Of a stretch of 64,000 nt of DNA, positions 8,906 to 17,782 are shown in pieces. Source of the DNA: Acidimicrobiaceae bacterium (GTDB lineage Bacteria; Actinomycetota; Acidimicrobiia; Acidimicrobiales; RAAP-2); the NCBI GenBank assembly GCA_027315315.1, contig DAHUYG010000026.1:1-64000 (forward strand). The letters are read 5' to 3'. Both the position numbers and the translations under genes were made by a program. The notes under the pieces were generated by a model, which was not told the origin of the DNA, made no database searches, and saw only the letters and a list, made by a program, of their open reading frames with translations. Every line of letters begins with the position of its first letter. The stretch's first letter is position 1.

Positions 8906-9682
8906 ATGACCAATCCCTCAGGCCCGGCCCGCCGCGCCAACGAGGCGCTGGCCGAGCGTCTCGGCGTCCTCGCGCTCAGCCTGCGGGTCGAGCGGACGAC
9001 CGCCCTCACACCCTCGTGCCAGCGGGTCCGACTCGCCGGCGACGAACTGGCCGACCTCGACCCGTTGCCCGGTCAAGACCTCATGGTCTCGCTCGATGGC
9101 GACGGCGAGCGGACACGGCGCCGGCGTTACACGATCCGTCATCTCGACCGTGACGCCGGGCTCGTCGACCTCGACATCGCGCTGCACGGGGATGGCCCGG
9201 GGATGCGGTGGGCGAGCTCGGCGCGTCCCGGGGACGCGGTCGAGGCGATCGGCCCGAGAGGGAAGGTCACCCTCGATACCGCAGCCGACTGGCACCTCTT
9301 CATCGGCGACGACTCCTTTGCTCCCGCGGCGCTCGCCATGGCCGAGGCCGTGCCGCACGGTGGTGCCGTCGTCCTCGCGCTCGAGATCGACGCGGCCGGT
9401 CACGAGCTGCCCAACGAGATCCGTGCCGTTGTCGCCGGACCGCGCTGGGTGGCCCGCGACGGGGCGGCGCCCGGGGACCCCTCGGGGCTGGTGGCGGCGC
9501 TCGAATCGATCGAGCTCCCGCCCGGACGCGGCCATGCCTACGTCGGCGGCGAGCACGCCGTCGTGGCGAGGCTGCGCGACGGGCTCGGAAGACGGGGCAT
9601 GGACCCCGAGTCGGTGAGCGCCAAGTCATATTGGCGCCTCGGACAGCAGAACGCCGCCAACGGCGAGCCCGACCGCAGCTGA
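8906..9682 (+). CDS. Siderophore-interacting protein (ViuB-like flavoprotein)
   Basis: A 258-residue cytoplasmic flavoprotein of the SIP family, which reduces ferric siderophores. The FAD-binding motif RRRYTIRH (about 73-80), the GPGMRWA turn and the C-terminal signature YVGGEH ... KSYWRLGQ are all present. No siderophore transporter is nearby, so the in vivo partner is unknown. The gene is 18 bases upstream of the acyl-CoA synthetase and probably co-transcribed with it. Confidence 0.85.
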   Translation: MTNPSGPARRANEALAERLGVLALSLRVERTTALTPSCQRVRLAGDELADLDPLPGQDLMVSLDGDGERTRRRRYTIRHLDRDAGLVDLDIALHGDGPGMRWASSARPGDAVEAIGPRGKVTLDTAADWHLFIGDDSFAPAALAMAEAVPHGGAVVLALEIDAAGHELPNEIRAVVAGPRWVARDGAAPGDPSGLVAALESIELPPGRGHAYVGGEHAVVARLRDGLGRRGMDPESVSAKSYWRLGQQNAANGEPDRS

Positions 9683-9700
9683 ACGGGACCGGGAGGCGGG

Positions 9701-11212
9701 GTGACGAGGAGCTCTCGGCCGGCGGACTGGTCCGGGCACCTCCCGGCAGACATGTCCCCAGCCTCCCTCGACCTCGCGGCCGGGGGCACCCTCCCCGCCG
9801 CATGGGTGGCGCGATGGCGCGCCCTCGGCAATGCCCCGGTCCTGCGGGACACCGACGGCTCCTGGTCATCGGCGGCCCAGCTCCTCGACGCCACCGCCGA
9901 CGCCGCGAGGGGGCTGGCCGCCACCGGGGCGAGCCCCGGTGAACGGGTGTTGATCGCCGCCGCGCCTTCGGCCAGCCTCGTTGTGGCCCATTGCGGGGCG
10001 CTGCGCGCCGGTCTCGTCGTCGTCCCGGTCAACCCGACCGCCTCGCGTCGCGAGCTCGAGGCGGCGATCGTGGGCGGCTCCCCGACCGTCGCCATCTGCT
10101 GCACCGACGAGCTGGCCGGCTGGGCAAGGGCGGCCGACCCCAAGCTCGCGGTGATGACACCCGACATCGACCCCGGGCTTCGATCGCCCTGCGAACTCGA
10201 CGCCGCTTCGCCGAAGGACCCGGCGTTGATTGTCTTCACCTCGGGGACGACCGGGACGCCCAAGGGCGTCGAGCTCACCCACGCCAACCTGCTGGCCGGC
10301 GCGGCGTCGGTCGTCACCGCATGGGGATGGACCGAGCGCGACCGGCTGATCCTCGCCCTCCCCCTCTGCCACGTCCATGGGCTCGGGATCGGCCTGCACG
10401 GCTCGCTCCTGGCCGGCTCGGCGGCGCTCCTCTTCGATCGGTTCGATCCCGAGTCGGTGCTGCGCGAGTCGGAGGCCGGGGCGACCATGTTCTTCGGCGT
10501 CCCCACCATGTACGAGCGCCTCGCACAGGCACCAGGCGCTGCTCGTCTGGGTCGCGTGCGCCTGTGCGTCTCGGGCTCCGCCCCGCTCAGCGTGGCGACC
10601 CATCGCCGAATCGAGGAGCTATGCGGACAGGTGGTGCTCGAGCGCTACGGGATGACCGAGACACTGCTCCTCGTCTCGAACCCGCTGCACGGCGAGCGCA
10701 GGGCCGGAACCGTCGGGTTCCCCCTCCCGGGCGTCGAGCTGCGGCTCGACGAGGAGACCAACGAGATCCTCGTGCGGGGACCGAGCGTGTTCCACGGGTA
10801 CCGGGACCGTCCCGAGCTGAACGCGGCCTCGTTCTCCGACGGCTGGTTCCGGACCGGCGACATCGGTGCGATCGAGAACGGCTACGTGCGCATCGTCGGG
10901 CGCGCCAAGGAACTCATCATCACCGGCGGGTACAACGTCCACCCCCGGGAGGTCGAAGAGGTGCTCCGGGAGTTCCCCGGCGTCGCCGACGCCGCTGTGG
11001 TCGGCACGCCGTCGAGCGAGTGGGGCGAGACCGTGACCGCGTACGTCGAGGGTCCCGAGAGCCTCGACCTCGACGCCCTCGAGGCACACGCACGCCGAGA
11101 GCTCGCCCCCTACAAGCGGCCGCGGCTCGTCTGTCGGCTCGACGCACTGCCGCGCAACCTCCTCGGGAAGGTCCAAAAGGAGCGCCTCGGCACCCCCGAC
11201 GGCCCGGCCTGA
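9701..11212 (+). CDS. Acyl-CoA synthetase, malonyl-CoA synthetase (MatB)-like
   Basis: A 503-residue ANL-superfamily ligase that adenylates a carboxylate and transfers it to CoA. The P-loop TSGTTGTPKGVELTH, the LPLCHVHGLGIGLHG segment typical of MatB/ACSF3, GVPTMYERL, ERYGMTET, GWFRTGD and the C-terminal lysine in LLGKVQK are present. The HVHGL segment favours malonate or methylmalonate as substrate; this is inference. GTG 9701 follows GGGAGG. Confidence 0.83.
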   Translation: MTRSSRPADWSGHLPADMSPASLDLAAGGTLPAAWVARWRALGNAPVLRDTDGSWSSAAQLLDATADAARGLAATGASPGERVLIAAAPSASLVVAHCGALRAGLVVVPVNPTASRRELEAAIVGGSPTVAICCTDELAGWARAADPKLAVMTPDIDPGLRSPCELDAASPKDPALIVFTSGTTGTPKGVELTHANLLAGAASVVTAWGWTERDRLILALPLCHVHGLGIGLHGSLLAGSAALLFDRFDPESVLRESEAGATMFFGVPTMYERLAQAPGAARLGRVRLCVSGSAPLSVATHRRIEELCGQVVLERYGMTETLLLVSNPLHGERRAGTVGFPLPGVELRLDEETNEILVRGPSVFHGYRDRPELNAASFSDGWFRTGDIGAIENGYVRIVGRAKELIITGGYNVHPREVEEVLREFPGVADAAVVGTPSSEWGETVTAYVEGPESLDLDALEAHARRELAPYKRPRLVCRLDALPRNLLGKVQKERLGTPDGPA

Positions 11213-11407
11213 CCCGCGCCTAACGGGCGCCCCGCCTTCCGATAGGGTCCAACGACCAGCGGCCCTCGAACCCTCCAAGGAGCCCCGTGCAAGGCATCGC
11301 TCCGGCGCTTCCGGTCCGCCAGCAGCGTTCGGCGGGTCCCCCGCGAACGGCGGGCGATCCGGGTACGAGGCCTCGTCCGGGGGGCCGTCCCGGGGCGCAC
11401 TGACGAG

Positions 11408-12691
11408 ATGGCGCCGGGCCCGAGCGCACACCGCAGCCGGTCGACGGACGGCACCGCACCGGTCGGGCGCGCCCCCCAGAGGTCGCCCAACGCGAGGTCG
11501 CGACCACTTGGTCTCCAGCGCCTCGCGCTGAGCGGGTGGGCCCTCCTCCCTCTGCGTGCCTTCCTCGGCGTCACCTTCACGTTCGCCGCGCTGCAGAAGC
11601 TGGCGAACCCGAACTTCTTCAAACGCCAGGACCCGGCCGGCATCTACCAGCAGCTCCTCGCAGCGGACCGGGTCAGCCCGCTGCACCTCCTCGTCGAGCA
11701 CCTCCTCCGGTTCTCGACGCCGATCGGCTATCTGATCGCGCTCGGCGAGCTCGCGGTGGGAATCGGCGCGCTGCTCGGGCTGTGGACCCGCGTCGCCGCG
11801 GTCGGCGGGGCGCTCATCTCCCTGTCGCTGTTCTTGACCGTCAGCTACCACTCGGCCCCCTATTACACGGGCTCGGACATCGTCTTCCTGTTCGCGTGGA
11901 TGCCGCTCGTCCTCGCCGGCTCCGGTGGCGTGTGGTCGCTCGACGCCTTCGTCGCGTCGCGGGCCCGCGCCGAGCGGCGTCTTGGCCCAGCCACACCGGT
12001 CGCCGTCCCGTTCGCCACCATCCAACGGATCTGCGGCCAGTTCAGCGACGGGCGGTGCGCCGCCCGTCGGGGTGCGCCGTGCGAGGTCCTGAGGTGCCCG
12101 TTTCTCCGCGGCGCCGATCCGATGCCGCCATCGGCCCGGGGCGAGATCACCCGGCGCCAGCTCGTGATGGGAGGCACGGTCGCCGCTGCCGCGGGAGTCG
12201 GGGGACTCGCGCTCGCCGGTGCGACGGTCGGGCTCGGCCGGGCGGCCGGCGGCGCCAAGGCCCTGCCCTCCCAAGCGACGCTTGCTCCAGGCACCACGCC
12301 GACGACGGCGCCCCACCACCCGCCGGGCGCCCCTACCACGACCACGACCACCTCGGCGCCCACGAGCACCACGGTCCCCCCGGGCAAGGCCATCGGCTCG
12401 GCGTCCCAGGTGCCCGTCGGCGGCTCGGCGGGCTTCACCGACCTCGAGACCCAGGACCCCTCGATCGTCATCCGGCTGGCGACCAACCAGTTCGTGGCCT
12501 ACGACGCGGTCTGCCCGCATGCCGGGTGCACGGTCAGCTACCTCGCCTCCCAGAGGCTCATCGCCTGCCCGTGCCACGGCTCGGAGTTCGATCCGACCAA
12601 CGGTGCGGTGATCCAGGGTCCCGCACCCCGCGGCCTGCGCAAGCTCGCCATCGCCGAGGGGTCCAACGGCGAGCTCTACGTGCAGGGCTAG
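11408..12691 (+). CDS. DoxX-type membrane domain fused to a Rieske [2Fe-2S] domain
   Basis: A 427-residue fusion. Residues about 40-185 are a four-helix DoxX/DoxD-like membrane domain (PLRAFLGVTFTFAALQKL onward). Near residue 248 is an internal Tat-like motif TRRQLVMGG followed by a hydrophobic stretch, then a Thr/Pro linker (about 297-322). The C-terminus is a Rieske domain with CPHAGC (369) and CPCHGS (387). DoxD is a subunit of thiosulfate:quinone oxidoreductase in archaea, and Rieske domains carry single electrons, so a membrane redox role at the quinone pool is likely. The twin arginine lies between two domains, so Tat recognition is uncertain. ATG 11408 has no clear ribosome site. Confidence 0.8.
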   Translation: MAPGPSAHRSRSTDGTAPVGRAPQRSPNARSRPLGLQRLALSGWALLPLRAFLGVTFTFAALQKLANPNFFKRQDPAGIYQQLLAADRVSPLHLLVEHLLRFSTPIGYLIALGELAVGIGALLGLWTRVAAVGGALISLSLFLTVSYHSAPYYTGSDIVFLFAWMPLVLAGSGGVWSLDAFVASRARAERRLGPATPVAVPFATIQRICGQFSDGRCAARRGAPCEVLRCPFLRGADPMPPSARGEITRRQLVMGGTVAAAAGVGGLALAGATVGLGRAAGGAKALPSQATLAPGTTPTTAPHHPPGAPTTTTTTSAPTSTTVPPGKAIGSASQVPVGGSAGFTDLETQDPSIVIRLATNQFVAYDAVCPHAGCTVSYLASQRLIACPCHGSEFDPTNGAVIQGPAPRGLRKLAIAEGSNGELYVQG

Positions 12692-12773
12692 TCGAAGGGG
12701 GACGGTCCCTCGCCGCGCTCGATCCCCCTCTTATCCTGACGACCGTGCGCGGCCAACTCGAGGGGTTCCACGC

Positions 12774-14210
12774 ATGCTCCGCCGTCACGGGGCCGACGGC
12801 GTGAAGGCGGACTCGACCTCGACCGCCCATCCGGCGGATCTCGACCTGAGCGCTGCAGCGACGGCGCTCGCCCAAGGGGTGCTCACTTCGGTGGAGTTGG
12901 TCGAGGCGTGCCTCCAACGCATCGCCCGCGACGACGGGACGCCCAGCCACGACGGCGACCCCGAGTCGATCAATGCCTGGATCCGCACCTACCCCGACGA
13001 CGCCCTGACTGACGCGCTGCGGGCCGACGAGCGACGACGTCCCGATGCCGTCGAGCGGATCGGGGCGCCGCCGACGCTCTGCGGGGTGCCGGTCGGCCTC
13101 CAGGACCTCTTCGCGGTCAAGGGCAAGCCCCTCACCGCGTCGAGCCGGGTCCCGGCCGCCCAGCCGGAGTCCGACAGCACGCTGTGGGCCCGGTTGCGGG
13201 CCGCCGGCATGGTGCTCCTCGGTCACCTGCACACCCACGAGTTCGGATCCGGGTTGACCACCGATCAGGTCGGCAACCCTTGGGACCTCGACCGATCGGC
13301 CGGCGGCTCGGCCGGGGGTCCGGCGGCGGCCCTGGCGGCCCGGATGGTGCCGGCCGCGGTGGCGAGCGACACCTTCGGCTCCCTCAGGATCCCGGCCGCC
13401 CTGTGCGGGGTGTCCGGTTTCAAGCCGACGAGGGGCGCCTTCCCCCTCGAGGGGATGGTCCCGCTCTGTCCCCAGCTCGACCAGGCCGGTCCTTTGGCCC
13501 GGACGGTTCCCGACTGCGCGCTCTTGTTCCAGGCGATGTCCGGGCGCGAGATGGTCTCGCCGCTCCGCCCACTCCCCCTTTCGGGGCTTCGGATCGGGCG
13601 CTCGCCGCGGGCGGCCATCGAGCTCGACGCCGATGTCGGGGAGGCCTTCGAGTCGGCCATCGAGCTGTGCGCTCGGCTGGGCGCCGAGGTGATCCCGGTG
13701 CGCACCCCGGTGTCGTTCGACGCGCTCGACGACTACCTGAATCTCTTCGGGCGCGACGTCCTCGAGTACCACCGCCAATACGAGCGCTTCCGGGACCTGT
13801 ACCGGCCCGCCCTGCGGACGCTCCTCGAGCGGAGCGAGAGCAACCCCATCCGCGGCCGCGACCTCGACGCGGCCCTCACCCGTCGCGCCGAGACCGTCGG
13901 CGCCTGGATGGAGTGGTTCGCGACCCAAGACGTCCTGGCGCTGATCGAGCCGACCGTGGCGACGGTCGCCCCGCTGCGCGGCGCGGGCTACCAGCAGTTC
14001 GGCACCCAGCTGGCGCTCGGTCGGCTGGCCTACTACTGGAACTGGGTCGGGTTCCCCGTCGTGTCGTTCCCCGCAGGCGTCGGCCGCCTCACCGGGCTGC
14101 CGGTCGGCGTCTCGTTGATCGGCCCGAGAGGCACCGACTTCGATCTGCTCCGGGCGGCGATGACGCTCCAGTCGGCGCTCGGGGTCCCCGACCTCGCCGA
14201 GGAGACCTGA
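12774..14210 (+). CDS. Amidase-signature protein lacking the catalytic lysine
   Basis: A 478-residue member of the amidase signature family, whose enzymes use a Ser-cisSer-Lys triad. The nucleophile Ser203 (DTFGSLRIP) and the cis-serine Ser179 (GGSAGG) are present, spaced 24 residues apart as in malonamidase E2. The position 69 residues before Ser179, which should be lysine in a GVPVxxKDL motif, is Gln110 (GVPVGLQDLF). The rest of the fold is full length. Loss of the lysine should remove or greatly weaken hydrolysis, so this may be a binding protein or use another base. Confidence 0.8.
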   Translation: MLRRHGADGVKADSTSTAHPADLDLSAAATALAQGVLTSVELVEACLQRIARDDGTPSHDGDPESINAWIRTYPDDALTDALRADERRRPDAVERIGAPPTLCGVPVGLQDLFAVKGKPLTASSRVPAAQPESDSTLWARLRAAGMVLLGHLHTHEFGSGLTTDQVGNPWDLDRSAGGSAGGPAAALAARMVPAAVASDTFGSLRIPAALCGVSGFKPTRGAFPLEGMVPLCPQLDQAGPLARTVPDCALLFQAMSGREMVSPLRPLPLSGLRIGRSPRAAIELDADVGEAFESAIELCARLGAEVIPVRTPVSFDALDDYLNLFGRDVLEYHRQYERFRDLYRPALRTLLERSESNPIRGRDLDAALTRRAETVGAWMEWFATQDVLALIEPTVATVAPLRGAGYQQFGTQLALGRLAYYWNWVGFPVVSFPAGVGRLTGLPVGVSLIGPRGTDFDLLRAAMTLQSALGVPDLAEET

Positions 14211-14214
14211 GGAC

Positions 14215-14733
14215 TCAGGGGCCGGATCGGACCTCGGCGAGCACGCGCCGCACGTCGGCCAGGTGATGGACGCCCTCGTGCACCGTGTGCACCCCGACCC
14301 ATCCGACATCGCGCAGCGCCGGCTCGGGGAAGTTGTAGTGCAGGACGCGCCGCCAGCCCCCCGGACCGACGCGCTCGAAGCTCAAAGCGCAGAGCTGCGC
14401 CGCCATCGCCACCTGGTCCAGCACCTCGCGCGCATCTTGGGCGTCGTACCCGCACAGCTCCACCCTCGCGTCACGCGACATGGGGGCGAGGTTCGGCCCG
14501 TCGAGCACCTGCGCCAGCACGATCCGCTCGCGTTGCACGAGCAGCACGTCGCGGACATGGCAGAGGTACTCGAGGGCCGACCACACGTGGGCCTCGGGCC
14601 GCGTCCGCACTTGGGCGTCCGACGCGTCGCCGAGCGCGGCCCGGAGTTCTTCGGGAAGCGCCCGGAGGGCGCCCGGCACGGCCGCCGGCGCAAGGTCCGC
14701 GTCGCCGAAGCCACACTCGGCGCACGCCTCCAC
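14215..14733 (-). CDS. DinB-family protein
   Basis: A 172-residue four-helix-bundle protein of the DinB/YfiT type. It has the actinobacterial N-terminal CAECGF motif, VWSALEYLCHVRDVL, and a histidine-rich C-terminal helix (HEGVHHLADVRRVL). Such proteins bind a divalent metal through three histidines, and some transfer or cleave thiols; the role here is unknown. The GTG at 14733 is the first that includes CAECGF. It lies 32 bases after the histidine phosphatase and probably shares its mRNA. Confidence 0.72.
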   Translation of the reverse strand: MEACAECGFGDADLAPAAVPGALRALPEELRAALGDASDAQVRTRPEAHVWSALEYLCHVRDVLLVQRERIVLAQVLDGPNLAPMSRDARVELCGYDAQDAREVLDQVAMAAQLCALSFERVGPGGWRRVLHYNFPEPALRDVGWVGVHTVHEGVHHLADVRRVLAEVRSGP

Positions 14734-14765
14734 GGCTGAGAACCTACGCCTGGCCGAGAGACTCC

Positions 14766-15400
14766 TCAGACCGGGCCGAGCTTGGGGAGACTGAAGGTGC
14801 GCCGCTCCGGGTCGATGCGATACACCACGTCGTGGGGGTGGTCCCAGGTGAAGGCGGTGGCCGGGTCGGCACCGAGCCACCGCAGCAGCATCCGGCCGAT
14901 CATCTCGTGGAAGACCAGGAGCGGACGCCGGGACCCCCCGGCGGCGATCCGGCGGAGCGCAATGGCTCCCCGCCGGTCCGCATCGGCGTAGCTCTCGCCC
15001 CCGCCCGGGAACCCCCAGCGGTAGCGATCGGCGGCGCGCCGGGCGAGGCGGCCCGGGAAGCGGGCTTCGATCTCGGCCGAGGTCAAGCCGGCCATCGCGC
15101 CGTTGTGCACCTCGGCCAGCTCGGGAACGATTCCGACCGGCAACCCGAGGCGAGCCCCGCACAGCTCGGCGGTCGTCCGGGCGCGGCCGAGTGGACTCGC
15201 GAAGACGCCCTCGGCTCCCTGGTCTGCGACAGAGGCGGCCAGCAGATCGCCCTGGGCCCGTCCGCGCGCCGTGAGCGGGGAGTCCAGGTGGCCCTGCCGG
15301 ATGCCGAGGCGGTTCCACTCGGTCTCACCGTGGCGGGCCAGCAGGACGAGCTCGAGGTCGAGGGCGGCTCGGTGGTCGAACGTTGCTCGGTCGCTCCCAT
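14766..15400 (-). CDS. Histidine phosphatase family protein, start separated by a one-base frame break
   Basis: From about 15362 leftwards the frame reads a typical phosphoglycerate mutase-like phosphatase: ELVLLARHGETEWNR with the catalytic histidine, SPLTARGRAQG, FASPLGRARTT and the second histidine in LLVFHEMIGRMLL. No ATG or GTG lies in this frame upstream of RHGE; the only one in range, TTG 15143, would remove the catalytic site. An ATG at 15400 is in the neighbouring frame, and one added C in the CCGCCC stretch near 15365 would join it as a 27-residue lead ending at RHGET. Either a base is missing or a non-standard start is used. Substrate unknown. Confidence 0.7.
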
Positions 15401-15556
15401 GGTCCTCGACGTCGGGTTCGGCGCACCCCCGCGGGGGCGCCCCGAACCCGCTGTTGCCCGAGCACAGCCTGCCCGATCGACGCCCGCCGGGGCGGGACGG
15501 GGTGACGGGACCATCAGCGCCGAACGCCGTGCGAATCCGCCTAGCCTTGGCCCGCC

Positions 15557-16480
15557 ATGTCGAGGCGCGGGTGGATGCTCTTTGCCGCGCTCAGCATCAT
15601 CTGGGGCGTTCCGTATCTGTTGATCCGGATCGCCGTGCGCGACTTCTCGCCGCCGACCCTGGTCTTCGTCCGCACCGGCGCGGCGGGCCTCGTGTTCGTG
15701 CCCTACCTCCTCCGTCGAGAGGTGCTCCGCTCGCTGCGGACGCACTGGCGACCGCTCGTCGTCTACACGGTGATCGAGGTGGCGATCCCCTGGCTGCTCC
15801 TCACCCGCGGCGAGCAGCGCCTCACGAGCTCGCTCTCGGGGCTCTTGATCGCCACGGTCCCGCTCGTGGCGGTCATCCTCTCATGGGCCACGCGCCACGA
15901 GGGGCGGCCCGGGTGGTTCCGACTCGCGGGCCTCTTCGTCGGGCTCGCAGGGGTGGCGGTGATCGTCGGGGTGGACGTCCACGGGCCCGACCTCCTCGCG
16001 GTCTTCGAGGTGCTCGGCACCGCCATCTGCTACGCGACTGGTCCCTTCATCGTCGCGAGGAGCCTGCGGGGGGTGTCTTCGGGCGCTGCCGTCGGGGCGT
16101 CGCTCGTCCTCACGGCGATCGGCCTCGCACCGGTGGGGCTCACCCACCTGCCCCCGCGCGTCACACCCGAGGTGATCACGTCGATGGCGATCCTCGTGGT
16201 TGCGTGCACCGGCGTCGCGTTCCTCATCTACTTCGCGCTGATCGCCGAGGTCGGACCGGCGCGGGCGACCGTCATCACCTACGTCAACCCGGCGGTGGCC
16301 GTCGTCCTCGGGGTCACGATCCTCCACGAGCGCTTCTCGGTGGGTCTCGCGTTCGGCGTCCCGCTCGTCTTGCTGGGTTCGTTCCTCGGCACCGGGGGCA
16401 CGCGTCCAAGCGCCGCCGGCACGGCGCCCCCCGAGGGTGCGGCAACGTTGTCGCCCAACCTGGACCAGCCCATCGACTAG
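15557..16480 (+). CDS. EamA-family (DMT) transporter
   Basis: A 307-residue inner-membrane protein with ten predicted helices in two five-helix EamA repeats. The first begins with LSIIWGVPYLLIRIAV, the second near GTAICYATGPFIVAR. The AEVGPARATVITYVNPAVAVVLG segment before the last helix is characteristic. Members export metabolites such as amino acids. The stop overlaps that of the convergent GNAT gene by four bases (CTAG). Confidence 0.85.
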   Translation: MSRRGWMLFAALSIIWGVPYLLIRIAVRDFSPPTLVFVRTGAAGLVFVPYLLRREVLRSLRTHWRPLVVYTVIEVAIPWLLLTRGEQRLTSSLSGLLIATVPLVAVILSWATRHEGRPGWFRLAGLFVGLAGVAVIVGVDVHGPDLLAVFEVLGTAICYATGPFIVARSLRGVSSGAAVGASLVLTAIGLAPVGLTHLPPRVTPEVITSMAILVVACTGVAFLIYFALIAEVGPARATVITYVNPAVAVVLGVTILHERFSVGLAFGVPLVLLGSFLGTGGTRPSAAGTAPPEGAATLSPNLDQPID

Positions 16481-16965
16481 AGCCGCCGGTACATGACGTG
16501 CAGCCCGACGTAGCCGGCGCTCGGGTGTGCAAAGGCCTCTGGGATCGTCGCCAGGATCTCGAAGCCGAGCGACCGCCACAGCTCGACGGCCCGACGGTTC
16601 GTCTCGACCACGGCGTTGAACTGCATGGCGTGAAAGCCGGCCGAGCGCGCCCGGGCGAGCACATGGTCACCGAGCGCCCGGCCGACGCCCGCTCCCGAGC
16701 GATCCTCGGCCACCATGAAGCTGGCACTCGCCACGTGGGCGCCCGGCCCCATCTGGTTCGGGTACATCCTCGCCGTCCCCACCGTGGCGCCGTCGTCGTC
16801 AAGGGCGACCACGGCCCGGCTCGGGGAGGGCGCGAGCCAGATCGCCCGCGCCGCCTCTTCGCTGATGTCGGTGGGCAGGCAGTAGGTCTCGCCGGCGGCG
16901 GCGATCGGGCGGAAGATCGACCAGATCCCCGGCCAGTCGTCGTTGGTTGCGTCTCGGATCAGCAT
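16477..16965 (-). CDS. GNAT-family N-acetyltransferase
   Basis: A 162-residue acetyltransferase. The acetyl-CoA pyrophosphate loop is VAEDRSGAGVGRALGDH, followed by NAVVETNRRAVELWRSLGF, the standard C-terminal GNAT ending. It resembles the phosphinothricin/L-amino-acid acetyltransferase-like group (IRDATNDDWPGIWSIF at the start), but the substrate is not determinable. ATG 16965 is chosen since the fold begins there; the frame remains open upstream. It is divergent from the gene at 17019 with 53 bases between. Confidence 0.8.
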   Translation of the reverse strand: MLIRDATNDDWPGIWSIFRPIAAAGETYCLPTDISEEAARAIWLAPSPSRAVVALDDDGATVGTARMYPNQMGPGAHVASASFMVAEDRSGAGVGRALGDHVLARARSAGFHAMQFNAVVETNRRAVELWRSLGFEILATIPEAFAHPSAGYVGLHVMYRRL

Positions 16966-17018
16966 GGAGGGAGCATCGCCCAGCGGCGGGGTGGCTCGGC
17001 GCCCGGTACGGTCGATCC

Positions 17019-17636
17019 GTGGCCGAGATCGCTGCGCTGCACATCGCGGACCCACCCGGGCTCTGGGCCGAGCTCGGGTTCGTGGTGTCCGGCGGGTCCT
17101 CATGGATCAGCGGCACCCGGCATGTGCTGGGCGCCGAGGGTGTCGGGGTGGTCGATTGGCTCCTGCGCGAGGCCGAGGGACTGGCCGAGCTCCCCCTCGG
17201 TGCGGGGCCCACGCCCGCACGCGAACCGACGCCCGAGCACCCCAACGGTGTCCGGTCGCTGGATCACATCGTGATCGCCACCCCCGACCTCGCCCGGACC
17301 ATCGAGGCCTTCGAGACCCACGGCATTGGGTTGCGGAGGATCCGGGACACCCGCAGCGACGATCGGCCGTCTCGGCAGGCGTTTTTCAGGCTCGGCGAGA
17401 CCCTCGCCGAGGTGGTGGGCCATCCGGACCGTTCGCGCCCGGGGCCGGCCCGCTTCTACGGCCTCGCCTTCACCGTGCGCGACCTGGCCGAGACGGCACG
17501 GTACCTCGGTGCCCGGCTCAGACCCGCGAAGCAGGCCGTCCAGCCGGGTCGCCAGATTGCGACGCTCGATCGTGCCGCGGGTTCGAGCGTCCCGATCGCT
17601 TTCATGTCGCCGGATCGGCGAGCGGCCGAGCCCTGA
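17019..17636 (+). CDS. VOC (glyoxalase-like) domain protein
   Basis: A 205-residue protein with a central vicinal-oxygen-chelate half (LDHIVIATPDLARTIEAFE near residue 87, then LAEVVGHPDR and FYGLAFTVRDL). The family binds a divalent metal by His/Glu residues and includes dioxygenases, glyoxalases and resistance proteins. The first 80 residues look like a decayed or divergent first half. GTG 17019 has no strong ribosome site. Function unknown. Confidence 0.65.
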   Translation: MAEIAALHIADPPGLWAELGFVVSGGSSWISGTRHVLGAEGVGVVDWLLREAEGLAELPLGAGPTPAREPTPEHPNGVRSLDHIVIATPDLARTIEAFETHGIGLRRIRDTRSDDRPSRQAFFRLGETLAEVVGHPDRSRPGPARFYGLAFTVRDLAETARYLGARLRPAKQAVQPGRQIATLDRAAGSSVPIAFMSPDRRAAEP

Positions 17637-17782
17637 AGAGCGGGCTCCGGGGATCGCCAGGACCCCGGGGCAGGGTTCGTCGGGCCGCTTCGCTTACCCG
17701 AGTCGGCGGGCGGCGGCGATCGCCCGAGCGCCGTCACCAGAGGGTCGCTACTGTCGCGCGATCCTCACGCAGGAGGGTGACC

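Noticed and set aside
10619-12577. Long minus-strand reading frame opposite the acyl-CoA synthetase and DoxX-Rieske genes
   Set aside because: Composition-driven antisense frame at high GC; no motif, and the opposite strand has all family signatures.
12558-14309. Long minus-strand reading frame opposite the amidase
   Set aside because: Same reason: Arg/Gly/Pro-rich shadow of a well-supported gene.
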